From Rhopalosiphum padi (lineage: Eukaryota > Arthropoda > Insecta > Hemiptera > Aphididae), in assembly GCF_020882245.1 (NCBI RefSeq), contig NC_083597.1, positions 35,814,652 to 35,878,651 on the forward strand: DNA of 64,000 nucleotides. The letters are read 5' to 3'. Positions 22,070-36,087 of the stretch are shown in pieces. Made by a program: the position numbers and the translations under genes. Below the pieces are notes generated by a model. That model had not been told where the DNA came from, did no database searches, and saw nothing but the letters and a program-made list of their open reading frames with translations. Within the stretch, counting starts at the first letter, position 1. Every line of letters starts with the position of its first letter.

Positions 22070-23238
22070 TAATATTATACTGTTTTAAACTTATTTTAAT
22101 GATGATTCAAAACACATTTGAATGTAATTAAAAAAAAAAAAAATCTGTATAGTAATGAGATCGAATAATATGTTACACAGTCTCAGTTTTTATGTTCAAG
22201 AGTCAACACTGTACTTATGATTAATTACTGTAGGGAATTCAAAATAGTTGTTAACAATTTGAAAGCAATTATATTATGTATTGACTATCAAGCAAAATAT
22301 ACTATATATAGCAAAGATACTTATATTTTTAAATTGCGAGTTCTGTGATGATTTTACTAAATACACTTTATGCTATGGACTACTGTGTATATTAATTATT
22401 TTTATGCTACTTACTATAGTTATAGTTTTCGTTAAACGATGTATTTACACATATAATAAAACATGAGATAATATTAAAAAGTGTATAAAATAATTTCAGC
22501 AAATAGACCAACCCAACATATTCTCTAGGATCGAAGTTACGTATCTAAATAATATATGATCACAGAATTTCGTCTATTCTGTGATATGAGATCGTAGCAC
22601 AATATCGACCACCGATGACCAGCCACGGGAGAATCTCAGCGTTTTCCTCGACGTCGCGCGTATCGCCGAGTCGATGTGAACACATATTATGGTGTTATAA
22701 TGTTGTCGTGGATAATATAATAATCGGCGATTGGCTGGCTGGCGGGTTGGGGTAAACAATATTATGGTATTATATACGTTTATATCAGTTTAATTATTAT
22801 TAAAAATATTATATACGTTGGTGTAAAACCGCATATTAATATATATTATTTATAATTTCCTTCACGAACTCCGCACTTGTGTAATAATAATACGGATATT
22901 ATATTATTTTACCTACGTACATCTCGCGCGACCCCTATACGGCCAGAGGTCATGACGTCGTGCATTATTATGTATAATAACAACATTATTATTAAACAAT
23001 ATTACTATAACATATTAATACCATATATTATATACTACACACACATATGCATAATAATATAAACCATATTGTATAATATAATAATATCATGATGTGTATG
23101 AGGTCGACCGACGCGATTATTACGATTGTTATAATATGATTTTTTTTTTCTACGAAACAATGCGCGATAGCAGGCGATGATCCGTATCTCGACCGTTTAT
23201 AGATTTCGGCGTACACGACTTATATACATGTTATTAAA

Positions 23239-23257
23239 CACACACACACACACACAC
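23239..23257. repeat. (CA)n microsatellite
   Basis: Nine to ten CA units. Confidence 0.9.
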
Positions 23258-23310
23258 GAATGTAATAATATCCTACGAGTGTATTATAATACATCATGTG
23301 TATACCTCTG

Positions 23311-23338
23311 TGCGTGCGTGCGTGTGTGTGTGTGTGTA
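23311..23338. repeat. (GCGT)n/(GT)n compound microsatellite
   Basis: Short GCGT run passing into GT. Confidence 0.9.
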
Positions 23339-25783
23339 ATATTATAATAATATTAAACGCGTATTATACGAGTTACGACGACGCGACGGCCGGACGACTC
23401 GCGGACAGTGCTGCGGCACCGCACCCTCGTACAGTCGCGGAGTATTCCCACGGCCCATTCATGTGCATAGGTGTACGCCGTACACACATCGCTGACGAGC
23501 CGCGAGGCTGAAACAATATTATTATTATTTCGTTTTTTATTCATTTTATTTTTCTCCGTCTGTCCGTCTCTCTCGGTTTTAATTAATTCCGTGCCCTCAC
23601 TTTGAACCTTATGCGCTGCCCGCGCGCCGTCCACCGCCGACTCGAAAGTGTACGGCGACGACGGCGACGACGACGATGACAACCATAGTGTTATTATTAT
23701 TAATTTTAATACATATTACTTATATTATAGGCACGTTATTACTATAATATTATAATATTATTAAGTTATCCGATTGTCGAGGTATTTTTTTGTTTTTAAG
23801 CAAGCACCTTGGTGTGACCATCGCGTAAATCGATGAGTTAATGGTTTGTTTTATTTTATATTTTTGGAATTTTGATGTCTTGTAAGCCGTGTATAGGATC
23901 ACGATTCAACATTATTTGAGCGACAACCACTTGCGTTAAACTGTTAAAGTTATTTATCGGAATTTGTATTTTTATGGTCAAGCGATATTTGCTTTCAATT
24001 GGGCATCAGAAAAATGTGGTAAAATAATTTTATAACTAAACTAATATTGCCATAAAATGCGGGGAGCCATAATATATTATATACAGTAGATATGCACTAT
24101 TTATAGATTGTCTAAAAAACGAAGAATGTATTGATAATGTAAGTATACAAAAATGAAAAACATGAATCTGAAAATATTTAAAGAAAACGATAGGTCTCAA
24201 ATTTAATATTTACTTATACATTTGTTCCATCCACAAAAATAACACAGGGAAGGGTTTTAAATTATGATTATATTGATTATATATAATATATATAGTTACA
24301 TCTATCTCTTAGGTACACTCCCACAGGCTTTATGTCTAATCAGTCATACTCAGTAGTGTCATAAGACTTGATGTTGGAAGGGAGTGGATTTACATAGAAA
24401 ATGTTTTCACTACTCAAAAATATATACTACAAATACAGTAATATAAGGAAATAATATAATATAATAATAACACATGGAAATGATACATTATAATAAATAA
24501 ATATCTAACAATACGCTACACAGCTTAATTTAATTAATTATTTATATATCCATAAGTAATTTCCAGTAAAAGTATTTATTTGTTTATTCAATGTTACCTA
24601 TGCAGTATTGCAATGTGCATTAATTTAAAATAAAAACCGGTGGGGGTACAATACTCATCATCCACTCCCTCTTCATCACGCTACCTATTATGATAATTAA
24701 TGAGTTTCCAAAGTTTCATAAAATACATATTTTGTTTGTCTTAAATATGGCCTCTCTACTACATTTTCCTCAACATCACCTAACTTAACTCTACTATGAC
24801 CAATAAGTAAAACCGAGGAAAAAAAAAAGATGTAAATTTTATTTCTGTAATCCATTATACGTTACTATATCATAATGTATAATAAGTGATACTTTTGAAT
24901 TTTGATACCGTCATTAATTAAGTAAGTTTTACTTATTTTATGTCAATGGTTTTTATAAAAATTATTATCAATAACTATTACCTATATACTATGTATATTT
25001 AATTTCATCGTTATCAGAACAAGCATAATTTAAAATTCAAAAGATAACGACGTAAACAATACATATCGAATATTTAAATAATAGCGATACACATTTAAAG
25101 TTTAGTTGAGCAGACTGTGACCAAACAACTGGAAAATCAGCGTGCGTGTATCGCATACATATAAGCGGGTATATCGCCGTTTAATGGATCAGTCCGTACG
25201 CTGTACATTTTAGTTCGCGGATTTCGTCGGTACTCGGACAAATAATAATAATAACAACAATAATAAACCGTTCCTATTATAATAATAATAATAATATGTT
25301 ACACACAGGTAAATTGCGTTACACCTATTTGTACGCGCACGTGATGTTATAAATTATAATATACATGTAGTATAGTATAGTGTGTGTATATATATTTTAA
25401 TTATTGTTTTAATATACACCATCGCTCGCGCACTCATGACATACAACAACCTACCTGCACCACATCGACCTACCTGCAGTGTACGGGGGAGGGAGACGGA
25501 TTAAAAAAAAAAACTGTATTAATCACGTAGTTTAATTAGTGTCGGACGACGAGTGAAAAATAATAATATAACAGTAATGACGGGACCCCCCCTCCCCGTC
25601 CCTCGCCGCTTATTCCCACGCGGACACACTCGAAACTTCAAACCCTCCCGCCCGGCCAGCACGCGTACACCTCCGCCCTTAGACGCGCTCGCGTACCTAT
25701 ACCTATATTCCAATTATATATTTTATTCGTTAATTTGCGCGCCTCGAGACGCTACCTGCGTACATGTACGTAAGTAAATTACT

Positions 25784-25829
25784 CACACACACACACACAC
25801 AGACGGATTATTATTATTATTATTATTAT
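25784..25829. repeat. (CA)n and (TTA)n paired microsatellites
   Basis: A CA run at 25784-25801 followed by a TTA run at 25807-25829. Confidence 0.9.
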
Positions 25830-27210
25830 GTGCGGTGAAAATCGTGTGATGGTGTGGGAGTTGCAGCCGTGTGTTATTATTATGCACAATCTATAGGCGG
25901 CAGCGGCCGTCTTCCAGAGACGTGAATTATGAGCTCGACAAGTGTCCGACGACGGCGGCGGCGGCGGCGTTTAAACGCAATATAATATGCATTTCGGCGG
26001 GTCCGATTAAAACGCATTAACTACAAATCACATTAGTTTTAATTATCGTAGATGAGGTTTTTTTCGGCGTGACGTCCGCTATTTATACGCGCGGCGCGCA
26101 GCAGACCCGCCGAAACGCGGACGGTGTGTGCCGCGGCCCTGGGCTGTCGCGGTCCGTAACAAGAATAAGATTGCAAACACTCATTGTTTTGTGCGTTTTG
26201 AATGATAATTGTGTTATATCCATCGCGCATATCGATTCGACTAATAAAGCGATACAATTTTTGAAAACAGTTTTGAATAATTATTACTCACGAAATAAAC
26301 TCGTAAACAACTTTCCCGGTTTTTAAATTTTACCTTTGACCTTCCACCAAACAACTACATTTTATTTTCAATTTCTTAACACTTCAAAAATTTAACAATA
26401 ATTTTATCATTACGCATTATTATAAATCATAGTATTAATTTATTTCGACCTAAAATCTGATTTAAAAAATCTATTATATTATCCGATAATTAGATCAACC
26501 ATCAATCGGTACGATGGACATAAAGTATTACATTATTTTGGCGAAAAATAAACATTTTCATTCATGGTAAAATTATGATGATTATTTTAACTATACCTAC
26601 GCGCGCATAATAAAATGACTCGTTTATAACGAACGTATATTGGTCGTTTGTCACACATAGGTACTAAAACGTTTAAAAACACCATTGAAAAGCGTTTACT
26701 TCCACGATGAATTTCAGGGGTTATCTGATTTCTACGATAAGACTTGGGCACAAGCCAACAATCATTGATAAAAAATATTTTCCTTGCGCAAAACTATACG
26801 TATAACTTACTTGCACTGCATCCTCTAAATATCACACTTCTCGCGGTGTTCGGGTCATTTCGTCACATACGTAAAACAGTGTCGGCGTACAGTGATTTAA
26901 AGGTCCGCCCACGTTCGACATAATAATAATAAAAACTACATTGGTCATTGACGCACAAATAATATTATGATACAATAAAAAGAATTTCCAAAACAAAATG
27001 AAAGCTTTGAATTGGACTTTAACACATTATACTATATAATATTATAAGCACCTCATAAAGGTGTAATGACAAATTAATATAAATTCAAAGTTATTAAAGA
27101 TGTTATAATAGGTATACATTACAATATGGTCATATAAAATAATAAGTGTATAATAACTTATCTCTATAGTGCAAACAATACAAATTAAATTTTATAAGGT
27201 TTTTTTTATT

Positions 27211-27252
27211 GGCCCTCCCCTTTTAGAAATCCTTTCTACGCCACTACCCACG
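27211..27252 (-). repeat. Transposon-end fragment with AGTGGCGTAG
   Basis: Read on the minus strand this begins AGTGGCGTAGAAAGG and runs into AAAAGGGGAGGGCC, a typical style of repeat terminus in insects. No matching opposite end was identified. Confidence 0.35.
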
Positions 27253-27816
27253 TCGTATGATATGATAATACCGTCTGTCTTTGTCGTCCCCGAGAACGCG
27301 CGCTAGCAGTCCGTCTCGCCCGATATAATATTATAATATTATATTTATGTAACACGTTTATCGTCGTCCGGCGCGCGATTCTCCGAATAAACCGCGTAGG
27401 TACAGCGCGTTATTATTATAATAAATAATAATATTATTAAATAACGCGCGCGCGTCGTCGTAAATTTCGCGCGTAAACATATATTATTTACTTATTCGCC
27501 CGATCGTTAAAAACAACAACGAAATATCCACCTCTACGCAATATATTAACATATAATAATATCATTATCTGTATACGTATATTACAGTCGCTTGCCGAGA
27601 GGATCTGCAGCGCCGCGTGTATAATATGCGTCGTTGCAGTGCGCTGCAGTGTGCTGCAGCACGTCATAATAATAATAATATTGTGAGCGCTTATAATACA
27701 GACCGCGACGCGACCGGAGGTGAAAATAATTAAGTTCGATAAATTGAAAATATGAAGATCCGACGGCGTCCGTGGAGTGAAACAGGAAACATAAAAATCG
27801 ACGGTTTTTCTGTCAT

Positions 27817-27839
27817 ATAATAATAATAATAATAATAAT
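27817..27839. repeat. (TAA)n microsatellite
   Basis: About eight TAA units. Confidence 0.9.
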
Positions 27840-28929
27840 CGCGTATATTTATACCATTATATATTATACTTGGGTACATAAAAAAGGTAGTGTAGCGCGT
27901 TTAACGGCGCTATAACATCATAGTCGTCGATCGCACGGGCCCGGTTTTTCTCCGTCGGTTTCGAAACGCTGCAGTCTATAGAACTGCGGGCTGTCGCATA
28001 TAGGCTGCTGTAATATTTTATCACAGATGTGAACGCGCTTTAAAATGTGGTTGAGGACTAGGAGTATTAATTAACACGTTTTAGGAGTTCACAGTGATGA
28101 CATTAAGATTTTTTATCCGTATAAACTATAAATGCATTATAGTATTATAGTATTGTTTTAAATGTACATATATTTTTTACTTTATTATTATTAATTACTC
28201 AGAATACTTCTATAACTTTGTAAATATCATTATGACATTTAATAACTATTAAATGATTATTAAGTAACGAATACTAAAATAATGCGCATTATAGGACATA
28301 CAACATTCTTCTTTTAATTTTAAAATTACATATAATGAAGTTATGAGTTATGTTTACGAGTTTCTAACTCGAAAGTTATGACTTTATTAGGTTATAATAT
28401 TATATTTATATTTATAAATTGTTGTATATGTTGTACCTATATAGATTATGCTTATGTATAAAGAAGCATCTACATTATATATTAACGGTTTTTCTTTGTT
28501 TCATACAATAAACATACTTTGAATAATGATGTTCTTCCGTTCTGTAAGTATAAACTAAACGATATTAACACATCCATTTTTTTTAAATTTTGAGCGAAGT
28601 GATAAATGTATTGATTTTATGATTATGAAGTTGTTTTAATTTTTGACACTAATAAAAAAAAAAAAATGTTTAAATTACCAACTTTGAATATGGTTTCTGG
28701 TATATGAAATTGGATTTAGTCGGTAGTTTGAGACGTTGATAACTTCTGGGTCTTAAGCAAAGTTAGCAGCAGCCAGTACCCTTAAAACGTATAAATGAAT
28801 ATGATATAAATATATTGCACTGTTACAATAATAATAAAATATAAATGTAATGTTTTGGGTAAAATATAATTCAACGTACCGTGTAATTTACTGTAAAATA
28901 AATTTATATCAACAATTAATATACTAAAT

Positions 28930-29070
28930 CTTGATTAGAAACTCCAATTTCACCAAGACGAGGTCCTACCTCAGTGGTGAATTGAGCCATTTTTATATTT
29001 TTTTGTTTGATAAAATGTTTTGAATAACTTTTCTATGGCCAATAAATTCTTATCTTATCTTATCTTAAAA
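28930..29070 (+). mobile_element. Probable 3' end of a non-LTR retrotransposon (LINE)
   Basis: A non-AT-rich stretch containing CACCAAGACGAGGTCC and TCAGTGGTGAATTGAGCC runs into AATAAATTCTTAT and then a tail of three CTTAT units. A short oligomeric tail after an AATAAA-like word is typical of 5'-truncated LINE copies. No reverse transcriptase is recognisable upstream, so the clade cannot be named. Confidence 0.45.
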
Positions 29071-30276
29071 TAATATCGGTTGGCAGACCATACCCACTCA
29101 AAATCGTTTTTATTGTGCAATTATTTGTCATTTAATTTAAATTAAACACATCCATTAAATTGGCCAGGACAGGTACACGTTCTGTACAACAGATTGGTAG
29201 CTTAATAAATTACCCACTTAAATTTTTTTTTTTTAATTTAAGATTTATTGTTATTTATCATACAAAATAAATGCAATATTTCAAGAACATTAATCTCATA
29301 TCAATTAATTTTAATTTATATTATTATAGTAAATTATATTGATATTATACTATCCTTAAACGGCTTAAACACGTACAATTTTTGATTTTAGTCAATTAGG
29401 CTCTAATAATAAAATTATAAAAGTGTAGGTTAACCATTGATAAGTTTCAATCCCATAATTAATGAATACATTCATTTCAAACTTTTTCATGTATAGGTCG
29501 ATGGTAGAACGGCAATATGTTTACAGTGGTATAGATTTACTTTCGGAAGATTATACAATATCTCGTATGAGTGCGATGCAAGTGTATTATAATAACTACA
29601 AGTTTTAGATGTCAATAGTGCGTTAGACGTGTGAATTTCAAATTTTCGCTTATAACCTTAACACTATTTCACATAGTATTGTTTGAAGAAAAAAAAGTTT
29701 ACAAAAAACCCGTTCAAAAAATCTGGAGCAGACTGAGTGCGAACGAGTGAGAATCCATTGCACAATCGTCAGTGATGCCATCCATAATAAAATATACATT
29801 TCTGTAATATTGCTTTACAACAGAAATTGTGAAATTATATAAAAAAAAAAAAATAAATAATAAATAATAATATTATATTATAATGAAGTCTGGTAATGTA
29901 TTTATTTTGTTAACGGGTTCGCGGTACACGATTTTTAATGTATATATACTACACAGGTATGAACATTTAAATACACGAACGCGCCCGCGTCGTACACAAA
30001 CCGTTTTCGTGTCGAAACGTATAATATTAATCATATTATTATAATGTACGTAAGTGCACTGCTGCACACTATAATATTATGCACTGTACAGTATTATAAA
30101 CACACGAGCGGACGCGCACAACACAATAATAATATATTACAACTTGCGACGACGACAGCCACGGAGATACGCCTCGTCTCGGAAGTATCCCGTTTTCGTG
30201 TCAGTAGGGTAAAGATTATCTCAGCTGCAGTCACACGGGTTTTACGTTCCTATAATATTGTAATGTCGCCACGACG

Positions 30277-30291
30277 CCTAACCTAACCTAA
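30277..30291. repeat. Three CCTAA units (insect telomere-type, TTAGG on minus)
   Basis: CCTAA three times in tandem, then CCTTACC. The insect telomere repeat is TTAGG. Three units are too few to distinguish an interstitial telomeric scar from chance. Confidence 0.4.
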
Positions 30292-31710
30292 CCTTACCGG
30301 CCCGCCGTCTGCAGCATACGATATGGGTAAAATATGTAGTCTGTAGTTGATGATAATAATAATAATAATTGTATATTATGCCTCGTCGGCAGCGCGTGAT
30401 CAGCATATAGGTAGACAAATACCGCAGCTATCACAAATTTATTATTCTGCGACGAGATTTTTTATTTCAACACGAGACGTTCAGCTCTTCTCCTCGACGA
30501 ATAAAGCTGTTAAGTTTGTATAATACTCATATTATACCATACAGTTTTCAACTACGCCGAAAAAATCGCGTACACATTATATATATATATATGATAATTT
30601 ATACACACTTCATATTATATAAGATGATTTTTGTCATTCGACGTATTACCGATTGATTTTCAATAAAAAACAAAATGCTTGCTATAATATTCATTTTTAA
30701 ATTTCTTTATACATTATTTGAAATTTATGTTTTACCTCAACGATAATTTAAGATTTTTTTGTTTTTTATTTTCTAACATTGAATCAGAATCTATTATTAA
30801 TTTAATTCCCAGCCACCTATTAAAACTGTTTAAATATAATGAATAATAAATTAAAATTATATAATTTTGATGCAATAAAAATATCATATTACATTTAATA
30901 AAACGATTCTCCAAATTTGTTAATATAAATAATTACCAACTTAGTTATACGCATTCAGTAACACAATATCAAAAGACCAAACATAAAAATACAGTTATAA
31001 TAGTTATAATAATATAATATTATAATTTTGTAAGCTTTTGAGTAAAACAGCCTCGAAATATAACTTTTTAAATTACCAGAAATTGATATTATAATCGCGC
31101 CTTCAATATATTACTAAATTAGGCACGTATCGGCGTAAATTGTAAAACTTGAATGTTTATTTAAACTCAAATTGGTCGAAGAATACCTTTTTCTTTCACT
31201 TTCCAATAGTTGCGAATATTTTCAAAAATCAATGGTGACTTTTCATAAGTATTGGTTAGATAAAAAAAAAAATCGAAATGGATACACAACACACATGTAT
31301 TAATTGTATCAAGTCTTCCGGGTCAAGAAACTGTTCGTTCTCGAACATATTAAATAAATAAATATCATAGTTTTAATACCACTATAGCTCAAGAATTTAA
31401 TAGTTCTATATTGCTGTGGGCGTATATACATGCTACGCCGAGTCGCATAAAAAAAATAATTGATTTAATTATTCACTAAAATTTAAAGAACAATTTTGAT
31501 AAACAGACTAAATCATGTTTAAAGAGCCATTGGTGATCACTGATTATATATTTACTGAGTATATTGATTCATCAAACTAATGATTGTTTATGAAACTTAC
31601 AGGCTACAATATTACAACGTTATTTTAGGTTCATAAAGTAACAGTATCCCTATAATACAAACAAAGAACGAAAATTCAGTCCAGCACATATTATATCATG
31701 TTTTACTATG

Positions 31711-31715
<5 letters not shown>

Positions 31716-31738
<23 letters not shown>
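31716..31738. repeat. (AAAT)n microsatellite
   Basis: Five to six AAAT units. Confidence 0.9.
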
Positions 31739-31745
<7 letters not shown>

Positions 31746-34566
31746 TTAAAAAATCACTTCGCACCCATCAGTAATGTTACACGCGTATTTTTCATGATGG
31801 CGGTGTATCGTTTTCAGCGACGGCGCGCGTCGTAAGCAACACAACCGTCACGCGCGTCCTCCGCCCGTGACGGCTGAAGGGCGAAATTGCCATCCCCCTG
31901 CGCCGCCCGTACGAACGAATGGCTGTTGACATTTCACCCTCTTTACAGCGCCCTCTGTAGTATGGAAAACAGTTTAATATTCCGTAGGGTGTCATAATAT
32001 ATCCGTATTTTTTTGTTTCGTTGTATTCACATGTATATTGCAGTTGATAAATCGTCCAATAACGTTGGAGAAAAAACATTGCGGATGTCCGAAATGAAAA
32101 TAACAAATATATAATAGCAATTATTATATCTAGAGCAAGTATTCTGTGCACGATTAAAACAATATTACTGCTAACCAATAAAAGGTATAGTCACGTTTAG
32201 AGTTATTATAATTTTAACATAGATTTTATACACACGTTCCGTCTTTGAAAAATATAATTATCCAGAGTTTTAGAAATATAAAAACCACAAACTCGTCTAA
32301 TATTAGATTATTAATACATATAGGTGTTTTTATGTAGTATCGTTGGTGATATTTCACGATAGTGATTGAAATTATATAAGTCTATCTCCGATGCGTCTGT
32401 TTTTTTCCTTGCGTTTAAACCGGTATTTCGTGTCAATATTATGGTCGATATCTTATTGGATCGATTGCTGTTTTAAATTTAAATTAATATGTAAAAAAAA
32501 CATACCATATGTATACATTAAAATTAAGTATTATATGCTATATCTATAAATTATATAATAAATGTATTTATTGGTGTAGAAAAAGAAGGTAAACCGAAAA
32601 ATACGTTATTATTACATACGTCGTTTATGATATTTTACCGAACATAAGTATACGGAATAGATACAAATATTGTATTAAACACATCGAGTTTTAACCACGG
32701 AATTTGTTTTATTTATCAAAGAATTCAAAAATGAATTTTTTTTAATAACATTCTAGATTTTGAAATAATTTTTAGGACATTTTTGTAAATTTTATAATAC
32801 AACCAATGTAACTTAAAATATTTGATGATATTTTTCCCTTGTGTAGACGCGGAAAACTTTAAATTTTTGTTTCAAAAATGAACAGAGTTGATCGGAAGAC
32901 GTAAACAAATTGAACGAAATAATTGATGTTGTAAGGCCCGGGAAACTTACGAAGTAACATTGCGATGGACACAACAGGCCACACGCATACGTATTACAAG
33001 CAGATAACGCGTTCGCAACATTTAAAATATTATTAATATTATAGCTACATAAAACTTGACCCTCTCGGCGGCGATCTAAATATTATATTAATATTATTAC
33101 GCGAGCGCCCATGTAACGACGATATTATATTGTAACGTGTATGTATTCGATACGGTGTCAGAAGCGGCGTTTTACACGATATTATTATCATTATATTATC
33201 GTATTATTTATACCGGTTTGAGTTTTATAAAAACAACGCATAACCCGACAAACGATTTTCAAAATGTGTGTGAATTTTAGTGTCCGGTCACGATTTAGTT
33301 CGATTTCAAGGTGCCTCTATGTATCACATCATATACTTTAAATAATTAATAATAAACTCATTATATTATTATATAGGTACGTTATTATATACATCCACAC
33401 GTAATGCAATATTATATAATATTAATAATGTTGCGTTCGAATACCAGGTCGTCGAGTTAAATAATAATAATATAATTTAATATAATAGCATTGTAATATC
33501 ATAACAGGTACACATACGGACATATCCATCATATAATATAAATTATATTGAGTTTTCATCTTATTTTTTTTTTTGGAATTCTAAGTATTTGATCATTCCG
33601 CTGACGCTCCGTCTAAAAAATAAAAATAGAAATAGGTATACCAACATTTGACAGTTACCGCCGCACACGTATTTACTATAGCAAAATATTATGCCTTTCA
33701 AATCGGTGGTACTGAAACTTCCGGGGAAAGAATAAAGGCCAGGACAAGAGGATGATGCCAAACAACATTAATACGCTCTCGATTCACGGCTGCAACTAGA
33801 ATGCAAGAACGACCGATATGTGCATAAAATTAAGTTTAAAAGGTAGGTAATAATAAATACGTTATTCTAAATTCAGAATAGCAACATATATAATATTATA
33901 ATATAATCATGTTTACCATAAAAAAAAAAAACAAAAATTACTTATTACTGAACTATTTTTATTCATTGTATATAAACTAACACTACTTATAATATTATAT
34001 TATATAAGACGTTATAACGTTATTATATTATTTATTATCGGGAACATTTTTCACGATTAACTACACACAAGTATTATAGTTGGTACATATAAACTAAAAA
34101 AATATCGATTTTTGTAAATAATTACGCATTTCACATTTGACTAATTTTCCATTTTATTCCATGACAGTCTATAGCTTTATTGTTGATGTTGATAATTCTA
34201 AATTATTTAATATTGGATAATTTACTATACCTTTGGATTAGACCTGCCACGTTCGGCTGTTAGAACTAATGATTCGCATATACGCTGTAACGGTATGGCA
34301 AATTATAATTAATAATTTATTATTTTATTAAAATCTACATTTTTTTAAATATAGTTGCCCAACTATTGTGTATAATAATGAAAAATGGTTTAAAATAGTA
34401 GCCCATTTGATTATTACTATTATTATTTATAATCAAATGTGGTATTAAGAAGTCACAAATTACAATATTCATTATTATGCATTTAATAATACATACATAG
34501 TCGTCCCTTATCGTATATGAAGCTGTGTCGTAGAGTATTTTTACAATATAATATATGGATTGTTAT

Positions 34567-34591
34567 AAATATATATATATATATATATATA
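34567..34591. repeat. (TA)n microsatellite
   Basis: About 12 units. Confidence 0.9.
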
Positions 34592-35596
34592 AGTGAACCG
34601 GCATGATTTTCTCTCGTATGTTTATATGTATATTACATGTGCCAGACAAACTTCAATATACATAAAAAATAATGAAGCTTTTTGTATAGCACCATTGACC
34701 GGATGATTAAATTAACATCGTAATATACTGGTATACACAAATACTCGTTTAGGATTGTGTTACATGCATAATAATTGGAGTTTGAGTTTATATTTTTTTA
34801 CTATTAATTTAAAATATTTTTTCCTTGTAACTCACATTTTTATTTATAATATTGTATTATACTATAATGTATACATATTATTATACTCCACGACGGAATT
34901 TTTATAATACCAAGTCTCAGCGATAGGTATAACACGCATTTGTCCAGCTTCGTCGTGTGGGCATCGAGACGGTGTGCGATTATACCTACCTACGTATGTA
35001 GGTGTATATAATATTGGTTTTTGTGATCAACAATGTTATTATCTAATAATATATATAAATATATGTATTAAATGTATACAATTTTAATCACGTTGGTTCT
35101 GATCGAAAACCACTATATTAGTCGTAAAAAAAAAAATAAAAAGTTCCGAATTTCTACAGACGATTTTTTGAGAGGACTTTTGTGTGCGATAATTTTATAG
35201 TTATATACATCATATAGTAACACGCACTTATGAACGAATAGTGAATACTATGCCTGCAATAATTCAAATATCCACCAAAAGAAATAATAGCCAAATTCTT
35301 CATTTTCGGTCAAACTGAATAACATGTCTTTATTTAGAAAATTAGAGTATATAGAGTATAAAGGATCAGCGGGTGGATCACTTTCTAACAGAAACATTTT
35401 GTTAAAAATCAAAACTAAATTTTATTTAATGCAAAAATAGGAGAACGGTTCAATACGGATATCTATAGAGCCACCACACCACTGATTTTACTATTTGCAT
35501 TAATACTTACATGACGTGTTGGTCTACAACCTTGACTGACTTGAAATAAATTGAGTTTGAAATTGTCTCAGAAAAAAATACGTATAATATACAGAG

Positions 35597-36087
35597 AGAT
35601 TCTTTTATCGAACTACACTCATTATTTCAAAATCTATGATTGTTTTTTTTTTTTTTTTGTTACATAATTTCCAGTTAAAATAAAACAGTATTTTTAAAAA
35701 AGTTATAAGTAGCTGTTTAAAGTTTAGGTGTACAGAGTGGTAAGGTACAGGGATATCTCGCAAAATGTTGGTCTACTTTACTCCACTCACCTAAACTTAA
35801 AATACTTAAAATAATTTTAAAAAAACTTTAAATAACTAGGAAACTATTTGTCCGAATTTTGATTTTTAAACATTGAAGTACTTCAAAAAATATTCTTTTT
35901 TATTATAATATAAAACTAAAAAAATGTATGTTATTATTGAGAAAAATAAAAACTTAAAAAAATGATTACAAAAAAAAAAACATTAAAAGTAAAAAAACTT
36001 TTAAATACTGTTTTATTTTGACTGGTATTTTTTTCTTTAATGTTAATAGATTTTTAAATAATGAGTGCAGTTCGAAAAATTATCACC
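35597..36087. mobile_element. Foldback element 2 (inverted repeat, about 490 bp, nested palindrome)
   Basis: Outer arms of about 95 bp (35597-35700 and 35995-36087) are inverted copies. Shared blocks are CGAACT-CACTCATTATTT, AAAATCTAT, CCAGT and AAAATAAAACAGTATTT. Inside, AAGTTTAGGTG at about 35719 and its inverse CACCTAAACTT at about 35788 form a second, shorter inverted pair. There is no coding capacity. It fits a MITE. Confidence 0.8.

Larger units (their letters stand above)
22070..28929. other. Gene-poor stretch with CpG-rich patches
   Basis: No gene could be supported. CpG-rich patches at about 23360-23480, 23590-23690, 25590-25760, 25890-26160 and 27290-27480 alternate with AT-rich DNA and microsatellites; some may be promoters or first exons of genes with very long introns, but no start plus splice pair is convincing. 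A 109-codon open frame at 23682-23353 (minus) starts in TCG repeats and shows no domain. The phrase GGGAGTGGAT near 24381 recurs inverted near 24660. Confidence 0.5.
29075..35596. other. Gene-poor stretch
   Basis: No gene could be supported. It contains AT-rich DNA, CpG-rich patches at 30090-30300, 31790-31960 and 33060-33180, three CCTAA units at 30277-30291, and microsatellites. A 128-codon minus-strand frame at 32178-31792 ends in Arg-rich translation of the CpG-rich patch and has no recognisable domain. Confidence 0.5.

Noticed and set aside
23353..23682. 109-codon minus-strand frame beginning with a Ser run
   Set aside because: Starts in TCG repeats and runs through a CpG-rich patch; no domain or splice support.
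24352..24695. Possible inverted-repeat element with GGGAGTGGAT at both ends
   Set aside because: Only about ten bases match well and the outer sequence does not align convincingly.
31792..32178. 128-codon minus-strand frame
   Set aside because: Its Arg-rich end is the translation of a CpG-rich patch; no conserved motif and no splice signals.
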